In this document: one piece after another, positions 35,663-44,242 of the stretch | Numbering within the stretch: the first letter of the stretch is position 1 | How the letters are laid out: every line of letters starts with the position of its first letter | Assembly: GCF_900167055.1 (NCBI RefSeq) | Contig: NZ_FUXP01000003.1 | Location: forward strand, 175,840-239,839 | DNA: 64,000 nucleotides | DNA from: Lysobacter spongiicola DSM 21749 | Lineage (GTDB): Bacteria > Pseudomonadota > Gammaproteobacteria > Xanthomonadales > Xanthomonadaceae | Direction of reading: 5' to 3' | Made by a program: the position numbers and the translations under genes | The notes under the pieces: generated by a model | What the model was told of the DNA's origin: nothing | The model's database searches: none | Seen by the model: the letters and a program-made list of their open reading frames with translations, nothing else

Positions 35663-38600
35663 TCAGTCCGTCCCTTCGAACATCAGGCGCTGAAAGTCTT
35701 CCTCGGTCAGGCGCACCTTCCAGCTTTCGTCCTCCAACCGGATGTTCTCAAGCGTATTGTCGCCGTTGACGTAGATCACGTCGAACTCGGTGTCGCGTAC
35801 CGAGAACAGCTGCTTGTCGCGGAACCAGGTCTCCAGCACCAGGTTGTCCTGCTCGGCGTCGCCGGTGAGCTTGCGCCAAATCACCAGTGTCTTGCGGCCC
35901 TCCGGCGTGGTGCCGGTGACTGTGCGGAACCACCAGGGGCCGTCGGCGTCCTGTTTCAGTCGCCCGTTGACCCGCAAACGATCCTCATCATCACGCTCGA
36001 ACTTCGCGGCAAAGCTGCGCGGCGCGGCAATGTGCTCCACAGTCAGCCCTAGTAGCCAGTTGAAGGTTTCCAGCAAGTCGACGTTGGACTCGCGGCTTTC
36101 GTCGCTGCCGGGCCTCTTGACCAACATTTTGTAGGCGGTGGGGTCGGAGAAGGCCTTGATGTCGAGCAGCGAGGCACTGCCACGGGATTCCACATCCAGC
36201 TGGTAGCGCAGCAGATAGTCCTCGCGCAGGCCGGGTTGTGCGCCGCCAGATGACGTGAACAGCGCCTGCTGTCCAGCAGGCTGCCTAAGCTCAATGTTGT
36301 TGAGCGCGTCCTCGTAGGTCTCCAGCCGCACCACCTTCATGACTGCGCTGACCGAGTCTCTGCTGCGTGGCGCCCCGCCCTTCCAGTCGCTGGACAGGAG
36401 CGACTTTACTGTCCTGGGCTTGGTTAAGGTATCGAAGTGATTGCCAACCTCGACGATCAGGAACTTCCGCCCTGCACGATCTTCCCGGTTGGCCTGCACA
36501 ACGGCGTGCGCAGAGCTACCACTTCCGCCAAAGAAGTCGCAGAACCAATCGCCCGACCGAGCAGTCTGCAGGACGAACTTCTTGACGAACTTCGAGCTTT
36601 TCGGCGAAAGGAATAGTCCGGTTTCACCGAACATGTTGGTCAGTTCAGCTTCGCCGTCGTTGTACTCGTAGAAGACGCTAGTACCAATATTCGTCTCTAC
36701 CTCATGGAGGAATCCCTTGGTCCTTGGAACCTTGTTCTCATCTTCCCCCCAAGCGATCCTGTCTTCGTCCTGAAGCGACTGGAAGGAGCGTCGGTCTCCA
36801 GCGCCCTCAATCGGGCCAGCCGGAAACTTCCAGCCACTTTGAGGGTGAGGACATGGCTGACCGGTTATCGGGTGGACCGGCTTGTAGAACCTGTAGTTCG
36901 CATGGTTGGGATCACGCGTTGTCGGCGACTGCTTCGATGCTGGTGCTCCAGTAGGAATTTCACTCCAGACCCATAGCTTTCCTCCGAGAGCTTTCGCGTC
37001 ATTTTCGTCTACAAGCCTGCTATCAGCGTCGCGGTACTCTGCCCGGCTATAAGGGTAGATGCCACGCCACGGATCTTGTCGCTTCGCATCCGCGTCCCAC
37101 TCCGCTCCACTGGCGATGACTTCATCTCGGTATTCCTCTCGGTGCCGCTCATAGAGCTGCTTCAGCGCACTCTCGACGACATCGATTGGAGGAAACTGGT
37201 CGTTGAGCTGCGCCACCAACTCCATGACCTCCGAGTAGCCGGGCTTCGGTTCGCGGAACATCGCCTTGTCTGATTCAACAGCCGCGCGACTTTTAGCGTA
37301 GACCTCGACGTACTCGTGATTGGTCGAGTAGTTTGGCAGCTGGCCGTTCGACGTTGCTTGCGTCCAGATGAGCTCTTCGATGTGGTTATCAGCACCAAAT
37401 ACGCTGTCCAGCGCATGCTCGACTACAGTGCGCTCCGTCTTATCGATGCTGACGAAAATAGCTCCATCATCGCGAATCAACGCATGACTTGCCTCCAGCC
37501 GATCGCGCATGAACGTTGCGAACGACGAGTGCTTGTAGTCGTTCTTGTAAGGGATCGAGCTGCTATTCGTGTTGTAGGGCGGGTCGATGTAGATCGACTT
37601 GAATTGCGAAGCAAACCGCGCCGCACCAAGTCTCAGCGCCTGGAAGTTGTCCGAGTGAACCAGGATGCCCAGCGTGTCCTGATCGAGAGTTTCAATCTCA
37701 GCCAGAAGTCGAGACTGAAAGTCGGGCGAGAACAATTCTGTATCCACACAGAGACCGGGGTTTGCCAGGAGGAAGTCTCTGCCGATTGGCGCCTTGTAGT
37801 CGGACCACGTACTAATCTTGTAGAGCTTCTCCCATTCTTGGAGCTGATCTTTGCTCGCAAGAACTTCGTCGATCAAGACAGGCGGGAGCTTGTCGATGGT
37901 TACAAGGTAGCTCGTCGACGCGACTAGCTTTCTCTTCAGCCACAGTTTCTTTTGGAAGTTCTCCAGCTGGGCCACGAAGTCGATGATCTTGCCCGCAACG
38001 CGACGAATCACCTTGATCTTCGAAAGATACTGCTCGACGCGAGGCGCGGTCTCGCTTTCCACATCATCGAGATGCATCACCTCGTTCTTGATGTAGAAGT
38101 CCAGCTCGCGCCGCAGAAAGCCATCCAGGTCCTTGTGGATGAAGTAGTCGAAGGTGTTGCGGCCGGTGTAGCGGCGAAGGTGTGCCTCCAGCCGGGAGTA
38201 GTCGGCCTGCTCGCCGTTGGCCATGACGTGCGTCTTGCGCAACTCCGTCAGCCAGCTTCCGAGATCATTGCCAGCGGCCAGGATCGTCGCCACCGCGGAT
38301 GCGCTCAGGTCCTTCTGCGCAGGCGGCCTCTTCTTGCCGTCGCGCTGGTCGGCGGGCCAGTCCTCCAGCGTCGCGGGGCGGTACTCGAAGCGCAGTTCCA
38401 GCTCGCCGGCAATCTCGGCGATGAAGTCATCGGCCGCCAATACGAACATCCGGTCCTTGCCCTCGGCGGCCTTGACGTTGCCGTGCTCGCCCTCGGCCGC
38501 GTCCACCAACTTGAAGCGCACGCGCATGGGGTCTTCGCCTTCGCCGGCTTCGGGTTTGAGTCGGAAGGCGTAGTCGCGCAGGTACTCGTTAGTCTTGATG

Positions 38601-39082
38601 TAGTACTGGTCCTTGTTGGCCCAGTGCAGGGTGACTTCCTCGCCCTCGTAGGGGATGGCGTACACGCCGGGCTTGTAGACCCGCTTGGCCAGGAAGTCGC
38701 CTTCGGAGTAGTAGCGGCGGAAGAAGCTGTAGAGGTGGTCGTAGACCTCGTTTTCCAGCGCGCCCAAGTCAATGGCGCTTTTGAGCTGCTCGCGCAGCTT
38801 CTGGACCTCTTCGTTGTTGTCTGGATCGACCTTGACTCGACGCAGGGTCGCCTCCAGCTCGGCAAGCTCTTTGCGCAGCTCCGCGCCGTCGGCCGACTGG
38901 TACTGGGCAAAGGCGTCCTTCACCTGCGGCAGCAGGTCGCGCTCCAGGAATTGGCTCACCTCGCGGGCTTTGGCGTGCATGATCCGGTAGATGCCGAAGT
39001 CCAGGTCGGGCTGGTCGAGCTGGAACAGCTCCTTGAGCAGGGTGACCAGTTTGGTGAACTTGGTGGGTGTGGTGTCGGTCAT
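35663..39082 (-). CDS. Large adenine/cytosine-N DNA methyltransferase, type III Mod-like
   Basis: An 1139-residue DNA methyltransferase of the beta-class (N6_N4_Mtase) type. Catalytic motif IV DPPYNT is at residues 500-505, and the SAM-binding motif FFGGSGSS comes later, near 850, the order typical of Mod subunits. The first 490 residues are an unusual extension with predicted coiled coils (ELRKELAELEATLRRVKVDP) and no motif that I can assign. The last 200 residues could hold target-recognition or Res contacts. Classical Mod is about 650 residues. The start at 39082 (MTDTTPTKFTK) has GAAGA at good distance; ATG 39091 overlaps the abi stop. The gene is coupled to abi upstream and the Res-like gene downstream. 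Confidence 0.87.
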   Translation of the reverse strand: MTDTTPTKFTKLVTLLKELFQLDQPDLDFGIYRIMHAKAREVSQFLERDLLPQVKDAFAQYQSADGAELRKELAELEATLRRVKVDPDNNEEVQKLREQLKSAIDLGALENEVYDHLYSFFRRYYSEGDFLAKRVYKPGVYAIPYEGEEVTLHWANKDQYYIKTNEYLRDYAFRLKPEAGEGEDPMRVRFKLVDAAEGEHGNVKAAEGKDRMFVLAADDFIAEIAGELELRFEYRPATLEDWPADQRDGKKRPPAQKDLSASAVATILAAGNDLGSWLTELRKTHVMANGEQADYSRLEAHLRRYTGRNTFDYFIHKDLDGFLRRELDFYIKNEVMHLDDVESETAPRVEQYLSKIKVIRRVAGKIIDFVAQLENFQKKLWLKRKLVASTSYLVTIDKLPPVLIDEVLASKDQLQEWEKLYKISTWSDYKAPIGRDFLLANPGLCVDTELFSPDFQSRLLAEIETLDQDTLGILVHSDNFQALRLGAARFASQFKSIYIDPPYNTNSSSIPYKNDYKHSSFATFMRDRLEASHALIRDDGAIFVSIDKTERTVVEHALDSVFGADNHIEELIWTQATSNGQLPNYSTNHEYVEVYAKSRAAVESDKAMFREPKPGYSEVMELVAQLNDQFPPIDVVESALKQLYERHREEYRDEVIASGAEWDADAKRQDPWRGIYPYSRAEYRDADSRLVDENDAKALGGKLWVWSEIPTGAPASKQSPTTRDPNHANYRFYKPVHPITGQPCPHPQSGWKFPAGPIEGAGDRRSFQSLQDEDRIAWGEDENKVPRTKGFLHEVETNIGTSVFYEYNDGEAELTNMFGETGLFLSPKSSKFVKKFVLQTARSGDWFCDFFGGSGSSAHAVVQANREDRAGRKFLIVEVGNHFDTLTKPRTVKSLLSSDWKGGAPRSRDSVSAVMKVVRLETYEDALNNIELRQPAGQQALFTSSGGAQPGLREDYLLRYQLDVESRGSASLLDIKAFSDPTAYKMLVKRPGSDESRESNVDLLETFNWLLGLTVEHIAAPRSFAAKFERDDEDRLRVNGRLKQDADGPWWFRTVTGTTPEGRKTLVIWRKLTGDAEQDNLVLETWFRDKQLFSVRDTEFDVIYVNGDNTLENIRLEDESWKVRLTEEDFQRLMFEGTD

Positions 39083-39087
39083 CGGAA

Positions 39088-39999
39088 TCATTCTTCGGTG
39101 GTGTGCTGCCAGATCGGACGCTGGCTGAAGTTGGTCGGGAAGCCCATCACGCCAGCGGCAGGCGGGTGCTGGATCACATGTTCGGCGACGCGCTGGACCC
39201 AGGTCTGCCCGGGACTGGTGCGGCCGATCAACCAGGCCAGCAGCGTGAGCGTGTTGTAGGCGCTGTTGGGGCCGGAGGGGTCGAGCGAGGCGACCAGGGC
39301 TTCGGGATGCTTGCGCGGCAGCTGCGCCCTGAAAGTCATCTCGCGATCCCAGAAGCGCGCATGGTGGGCGCAGATGTTCCGCACCACGCTGATATGGTGC
39401 AGGAAGGATGCCAACAGGACCTCGTCGACACCGTAGGGTTCGGCGATGGCGTTGCGGTCTGCGGCATGGCGCAGGTTGCTGAACCAGCGCGAGATCTGGC
39501 CGAGGCTCATGACCTCTACGCTGGCCCAGATGGGTGGGAGGAGTTCGTCGTAGGTATGGCGGAGATGGCGAATGAATCGCTCGCGACTGTCTTCCACCCC
39601 GCTGACCAGCTTGGCCACGGCAGTCGGATGGCTCCATGTCTGGCTGCGCTGCTTGAACAAGGCACTGTCGAGGTGCGCATGCGCGCCATGGCGCAGGCCG
39701 ACGACATGGGCCCAGCGGGTGCGGATGGAGACTTCGAGCCGCTCGACTGCGTCCAGCACCAGCAACTTGAGGGTTCGGTCGAACAGGTAGTCGTCGAGCA
39801 CTGCCTCGAAGGACGTGCCGGGAAGGAACCGGTGGGATGCGTGATCGGCCTCGTGCCGAAGCCAGTAGCCGCTGAGGCGGTAATAGTTGAGCTCGGCCAG
39901 ATAGTGGGCTGCACGCTCAGGGTCGGCAAAGGCCATGCCGCGCGAGGCGAGCTGTTGAATCTGACGCTCGACCGTAAGCGCCGGCTTGTCGTACTTCAT
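39088..39999 (-). CDS. Abi_2 (AbiD/AbiF-type) HEPN protein
   Basis: A 303-residue Abi_2-family protein linked to abortive phage infection. The N-terminus is typical (KPALTVERQIQQLASRGMAF, then AAHYLAELNYYRLSGYW). The HEPN RNase motif R-x4-H is present as RNICAH (Arg207-His212), in the context SVVRNICAHHARFWDRE. HEPN proteins of this type cleave RNA and act as toxins. The start ATG at 39999 yields the conserved MKYDKPAL; the longer frame reads through the upstream ncRNA. A short structured RNA lies 66 bases upstream (40066-40122) and may be its antitoxin. The stop overlaps the nearest ATG of the methyltransferase gene by ATGA, so it is embedded in that operon. Confidence 0.9.
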   Translation of the reverse strand: MKYDKPALTVERQIQQLASRGMAFADPERAAHYLAELNYYRLSGYWLRHEADHASHRFLPGTSFEAVLDDYLFDRTLKLLVLDAVERLEVSIRTRWAHVVGLRHGAHAHLDSALFKQRSQTWSHPTAVAKLVSGVEDSRERFIRHLRHTYDELLPPIWASVEVMSLGQISRWFSNLRHAADRNAIAEPYGVDEVLLASFLHHISVVRNICAHHARFWDREMTFRAQLPRKHPEALVASLDPSGPNSAYNTLTLLAWLIGRTSPGQTWVQRVAEHVIQHPPAAGVMGFPTNFSQRPIWQHTTEE

Positions 40000-40065
40000 C
40001 CTGCATCCCCGTCGCGGCCTGGCGCTGCGAATTCCGGGATGCCCTCGGCCGATCGCGAAGGCCGG

Positions 40066-40122
40066 AAAAAAATAACCCCCCATGGTGCGCCGGTCTGACG
40101 AGAGGCGTGGGGGGTGTTGTTG
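40066..40122 (-). ncRNA. Short structured RNA upstream of abi (putative Abi-associated antitoxin RNA)
   Basis: On the minus strand a -10-like TAGAAT (40134-40129) is followed about 7 bases later by a likely start. The 57-base RNA would have a perfect 8-bp stem (ACCCCCCA at 40115-40108 with TGGGGGGT at 40082-40075). Inside it lies a smaller CGCC/GGCG stem, and a TTATTTTTTT tail forms an intrinsic terminator. A short RNA ending in a G-rich stem plus TTATTTTTTT directly upstream of an Abi_2 gene is, from memory, a recurring arrangement; RNA antitoxins of AbiF proteins have been reported. No good -35 box is visible. The structure is seen; the antitoxin role is inferred. Confidence 0.65.
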
Positions 40123-40177
40123 GTAACGATTCTACCCCAGCAGCCTGCCGGCGCAAGAGACCTCGTGCCGGCGCTGT

Positions 40178-43042
40178 TCAAGTCAGCGCCCATCGGATCC
40201 GGAACAGCCTGACGCTATGGCTGCGCTGGTTCAGGCGACGCTCCAAGGCGGCAATCAGAGCGTCACGCTCGGCTTCGATTTCGTCTTCCACATCGAAAAT
40301 TTCCTGCCGTTGGCGGCGTTGCTGGCGCTCCAGGAGCTTGATCTCCTCCTGGATGGCCGCCTGCTCCTCCACGGTGGCCGCGGCCCGTGCGCGGCGCTTG
40401 GCGTCCTTCAGGCGGGCCTTGGTGTCTTGCATGGCCTGCTCGGCGGACAGCAGCTTGTCTTCGGCCCACTGGTCGAGCCGTTCGCGTTCGGCGTGGAAGT
40501 ACGCGTTGTTTTCTTCCAGTGCCTTGGCGAGGGCGGCTTCGATCTGGCGGCGGACGTTGGCGTCGAAGTTGGGCGGCAGGGTGTCCGGGGCCGCCGGCCT
40601 GTTGCTGGGGCGACCCGGCAATTCCAGCAGCCGCTGGCAGGCCTCGGCATCGAGCCAGGTGCCGTCGTCCGCCTGGGCGCTGAACACCAGGTGCTCCTCG
40701 AGCTGGAAGCTCTCCAGTTCCAGCAGATTGAGCTCCAGCCAGCCGGAGCGGCTCGACAGCTGCTCGAGGGCAGCAATCCGCTGGCGCGTGCCGGCAAGCA
40801 TGAACTCCAAAGCAGTTACGGGTGTCTCGCAGCGACGGCCGCGATCCAGCACGTGTTCGCCCAGCGGGTGGCTCAGGCGATAGACGTGGCCGTTCTCCGG
40901 CGCCGACTGGCCCTTGCGGATCAGGTGGTAGCGGCCGGCAGGAGCCTCGGCCATGAGCGGCCGGGACAGGTCGAATGACAGGGTCTGGTCATCGAAATGC
41001 GCGGCTTCCGCCAACACATGCCGGGTCAGGCGCCAGAACAGGCGGCTGATCCGGTCCAGCTGCACGATCGCTTCTTCGCGATGCAAGCGTAGGCGTTCGA
41101 CCACTCCGGCGTCGAAGGTGGCAAGCAGGGCCTCCTCGGTGTCCCGCATGCGCTCTTGGATCTGCTCTTCCAGCTCGCTGCGCAGCCGCGCGAAGGCGGC
41201 ATCGATTTCGGCGGGCGTGCGACAGGTCTCATAGATAGCGGCGATGCGTCGCTCGATGTCCACGCCCGACTCGATGCGGCCCAGGATCTCGTCGGAGGCC
41301 CCGAACACGCCCTCGAACAGGTGGAACTTCTCCGACAGCAGCTCCAGCACGCGCTGGTCGGCGGCGTTGCGCTGGTTGAGGAAGTTGATCACCACCACGT
41401 CGTGCTTCTGCCCATAGCGGTGGCAGCGGCCGATACGCTGCTCGACGCGCTGCGGATTCCACGGCAGGTCGTAATTGATGACCAGCGAACAGAACTGCAG
41501 GTTGATGCCTTCGGCACCGGCTTCGGTGCAGATCAGGATCTCGGCCTGGTCGCGGAAGTGGTCGATCACGGCGGTGCGGCGGTCGATGGCCGGGCTGCCG
41601 GTCACGCGGTCCGTGCCCTGATATGTCGCCAGCCAGCGCTGGTAGATGCCATTGAGGCCTGGGTCCGAGGCGCGGCCGCTGAATTTGGCCACGCGGCCGG
41701 CATGTCCCCGTGCCTCGAGGAAGTTGGCCAGGTAATCCTGCGTGCGCACCGACTCGGTGAAGATCACCGCCTTGCGCGGCGCACCGATGGCAGCCATCTG
41801 CCCGAAGCCAGTCTCCAGCGCCTGCAGCAGGGCGTGTGACTTCTGGTCTTCGCGGACCCCGCGCGCCACCAGCAGGTACTGCTCCAGCTCGGCGATTTCC
41901 CCGCGGAGCCTGTCGCGATCGATCGGTTCGGAGTCAGGGAGGGCAGGCTCCTCCGCCACCTCACCTTCGTCCAGCACATCGGCGTCGAGCTCTTCGTCCT
42001 CTACCAGCTGTTCGAGCCAGTCTTCCTGGACTGCCTGGCTCTCCTCCAGCCTCCGCAGCCGCGCCAGGATGACCTCCAGCGTGGCGACGACGGCGGGGGT
42101 GGACGAGGCCAGCAGCTTGCGCAGGATCAGACCGACCAGGTGCCGCTGGCGGGTGGGAATTCCGTAGGCGTCGTCCCTGAGCAGGTAGCCGGACACCAGG
42201 TCGTAGACCCGCTGCTCCTGGTCACCAGGCGTGAAGGGCACCGTGAGCGGCTTGCGCTCGGTGTACTGCACGTATTCCAGTACGTCACGTCGCAGGGTGC
42301 GCTTGGTAAAGTCGGCCAGACGCGCCTTGAGCGCCGGAATGGCGGCGTCGCCGCGCATGAAGCGCGTGCGGAAACTGACGCGGTCACCAAACAGATGCTC
42401 ATCGATGAGGGTCGACAGGCCGTAGAGCTCGATCAGGGAGTTCTGCAGTGGCGTGGCCGTGAGCAGCAGCTTGCGGACGCCGGCCAGGGCGCGCTTGATA
42501 GCTTGGCCGCTGCGGTGGCTCTCGCGATGGGCGTTGCGCAGCTTGTGCGCTTCGTCGATGACGGCCATATCCCACCGAATCGCCCCGACCTCTCTCTCCA
42601 TCCGGGCCACGAAGTGGATCGAGACGATGCTGATGACATCCTGGTCCAGGGGGTTGTAGATTCCCTCCTTGCGCGCCTGGGCCCAGGTCCTGGCATCGAT
42701 CACCTGGGTCGGCAGGTGGAATTTCTCCGACAGCTCGGTAGCCCATTGTTTGCGCAGCGAGGCCGGGCAGATGACAAGCAGGCGGCGGCGACGTTCCGCC
42801 CAGTACTGGCCAAGCACGAGCGCGGCCTCGATCGTCTTGCCAAGCCCCACCTCGTCGGCAAGCAACACGCCCTTGGACAGTGGGTTCTGCAGGGCGAAAA
42901 GCGCCGCCTCAATCTGGTGCGGGTTCAGGTCAACCGCCGCATCGAAGAGCGACTGGCCGATACGATCCAAGTCGCCGCCGCGGCGACGACGGGTGAGCTC
43001 CCAAGCAAAGTACTTCGCCTGGACATCCGTGGTCTCGATCAT
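40178..43042 (-). CDS. SNF2/RapA-like DEAD/H helicase
   Basis: A 954-residue SNF2-superfamily ATPase. Walker A is ADEVGLGKTIEA (Lys69), Walker B DEAH (residues 163-166, MAVIDEAHKLRN), motif III LLTATPLQN and motif VI QRIGRCHRYGQ. The N-terminus (LNPHQIEAALFALQNPLSKG) is the usual SNF2 Q-like region. After the helicase core come about 300 residues with coiled coils rich in Glu and Arg at the end (RLKDAKRRARAAATVEEQAA). No nuclease motif was found. Related helicases occur in DISARM and other defence islands as DrmD-like proteins. It precedes the abi RNA and gene on the same strand and follows the UDG-like trio by 133 bases. Confidence 0.87.
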   Translation of the reverse strand: MIETTDVQAKYFAWELTRRRRGGDLDRIGQSLFDAAVDLNPHQIEAALFALQNPLSKGVLLADEVGLGKTIEAALVLGQYWAERRRRLLVICPASLRKQWATELSEKFHLPTQVIDARTWAQARKEGIYNPLDQDVISIVSIHFVARMEREVGAIRWDMAVIDEAHKLRNAHRESHRSGQAIKRALAGVRKLLLTATPLQNSLIELYGLSTLIDEHLFGDRVSFRTRFMRGDAAIPALKARLADFTKRTLRRDVLEYVQYTERKPLTVPFTPGDQEQRVYDLVSGYLLRDDAYGIPTRQRHLVGLILRKLLASSTPAVVATLEVILARLRRLEESQAVQEDWLEQLVEDEELDADVLDEGEVAEEPALPDSEPIDRDRLRGEIAELEQYLLVARGVREDQKSHALLQALETGFGQMAAIGAPRKAVIFTESVRTQDYLANFLEARGHAGRVAKFSGRASDPGLNGIYQRWLATYQGTDRVTGSPAIDRRTAVIDHFRDQAEILICTEAGAEGINLQFCSLVINYDLPWNPQRVEQRIGRCHRYGQKHDVVVINFLNQRNAADQRVLELLSEKFHLFEGVFGASDEILGRIESGVDIERRIAAIYETCRTPAEIDAAFARLRSELEEQIQERMRDTEEALLATFDAGVVERLRLHREEAIVQLDRISRLFWRLTRHVLAEAAHFDDQTLSFDLSRPLMAEAPAGRYHLIRKGQSAPENGHVYRLSHPLGEHVLDRGRRCETPVTALEFMLAGTRQRIAALEQLSSRSGWLELNLLELESFQLEEHLVFSAQADDGTWLDAEACQRLLELPGRPSNRPAAPDTLPPNFDANVRRQIEAALAKALEENNAYFHAERERLDQWAEDKLLSAEQAMQDTKARLKDAKRRARAAATVEEQAAIQEEIKLLERQQRRQRQEIFDVEDEIEAERDALIAALERRLNQRSHSVRLFRIRWALT

Positions 43043-43175
43043 CCTTCCCCCCTGTCGCCTCCCACGGAAGCTGCCGTGGAGAGAGGCTCGCCACTACGCC
43101 AGCTTTCTTGGGGCGGGTCAAATACCCCACACCAATGATGGGGTTTCCCTTCGGTTTCGCCTTTGGCCTGAGATG

Positions 43176-43436
43176 CTATGCGTAGCCAACATCCGCGCAG
43201 TCGCTATTGGCCGCAGCAGCCGCGCACCAACGCCGGACCATTGCCCGGATGTTTCGGTCCTCACGAAAGTCGCTCGGTGTACCAGCGCAAATCAGCGACC
43301 GGGTGTTGCCATCCGGCAGGACCAGCACGAAACGCAGATGACCGCTGCCCGTCATCGACACGGCGGCCACACGGCCGCCTGCCGATTCGATCACTCGCCT
43401 CCGGTTCCGGGCGCGGTGCCCGATCCGCCCGGCCAT
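43176..43436 (-). CDS. Small HicA-like protein
   Basis: An 86-residue basic protein. The core SMTGSGHLRFVLVLPDG, followed by AGTPSDFREDRNIRAMVRR, resembles the dsRNA-binding-like fold of HicA toxins and related small phage proteins, including the central Gly-His pair. The start ATG at 43436 overlaps the stop of the UDG-like gene (TGATG), so translation is coupled. No HicB partner is next to it. Whether it binds RNA is unknown; the resemblance is by eye only. Confidence 0.55.
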   Translation of the reverse strand: MAGRIGHRARNRRRVIESAGGRVAAVSMTGSGHLRFVLVLPDGNTRSLICAGTPSDFREDRNIRAMVRRWCAAAAANSDCADVGYA

Positions 43437-44212
43437 CACGCCCACCCCGCAACGGTCCGGAGCGCCCGGTCGCGACCAGCTTCGAGGGTCTCCGGGCGTG
43501 TCTTAGCGGAGAGCAGGTGCCGCGGCTTGCGCCCAAGGAAGTACGCGATTCGCTCGGCATTCGCGCCCGACGGATGGGGCAAGCCTGCCAGTATCTGGTC
43601 GCGTTTCAGGATGCCCGTGGCGACCTGACGCTCGCACGCTTTGAGGGCCGTGGGACCGAGCGGAACGTAGAGCGCGGCCGGCAAATCGCGGCATTCGGTG
43701 GAGAACCAGCGATTGAGTTCACCCATCAGCAGGGTGGACGCCTCCAGCTTGCCGCCGGAGTAATTCTTGCCACCTTCGAACACCGGATAGCGCAGCGCGG
43801 AGGTGAAGTGCGCCAGATGCTGTTCTGCACCCCAGAACTCGGCGGTGGAGCAGATTCCAAGACGATTCGCCACGCCTACGTGGTCGAGGAGATCCACTAG
43901 GTTGCGACGCATCGGGCCGGCAAAGCTTGCGGTTGCTTTGGCAATCTCGGCGGCCTCCGTATGCGGGAGACCGCGCCGCAGCGCCTGCCTCGCCGCCTCC
44001 AGGGCGGCGACGGCCTGCATCCTGCCCGGCGTAATACCGACGATGACCACCCGCGCCGTCAGCGTCACATGGTCGAAGGGTGCGTAGTAGACCTCGTGGC
44101 GGTGATTGGCGGTCATGCGGAGGGCGTTCGGCAACGGCATCTGGGTGGCGAACGCCTCGGGCAGGCTCGCAATCGCCTCGGCGTAGCGGTCGAACTGGCT
44201 GTTGGTGGTCAT
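43436..44212 (-). CDS. Uracil-DNA-glycosylase-superfamily-like protein
   Basis: A 258-residue protein with UDG-superfamily signatures: a motif-A-like segment VVIVGITPGRMQA (about residues 54-66), FWGAEQHLAHFT in the middle and the motif-3-like LPHPSGANAERI near residue 215. The order and spacing match the fold, but the usual catalytic Asp or Asn of motif A is not evident, so the activity may be altered. Several phages carry modified or uracil DNA, and UDG-like proteins can serve defence; this is inference. It follows the HTH-like gene by 30 bases and overlaps the small HicA-like gene. Confidence 0.65.
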   Translation of the reverse strand: MTTNSQFDRYAEAIASLPEAFATQMPLPNALRMTANHRHEVYYAPFDHVTLTARVVIVGITPGRMQAVAALEAARQALRRGLPHTEAAEIAKATASFAGPMRRNLVDLLDHVGVANRLGICSTAEFWGAEQHLAHFTSALRYPVFEGGKNYSGGKLEASTLLMGELNRWFSTECRDLPAALYVPLGPTALKACERQVATGILKRDQILAGLPHPSGANAERIAYFLGRKPRHLLSAKTRPETLEAGRDRALRTVAGWA

Positions 44213-44242
44213 GGCAATTCCCCTGTGGATTGAATAGTGGCG

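Noticed and set aside
32308..39082. Plain type III restriction-modification call
   Set aside because: Motifs fit Mod and Res, but both proteins are far longer than classical ones and sit with an SNF2 helicase, Abi and others; I keep the domain names and leave the class open.
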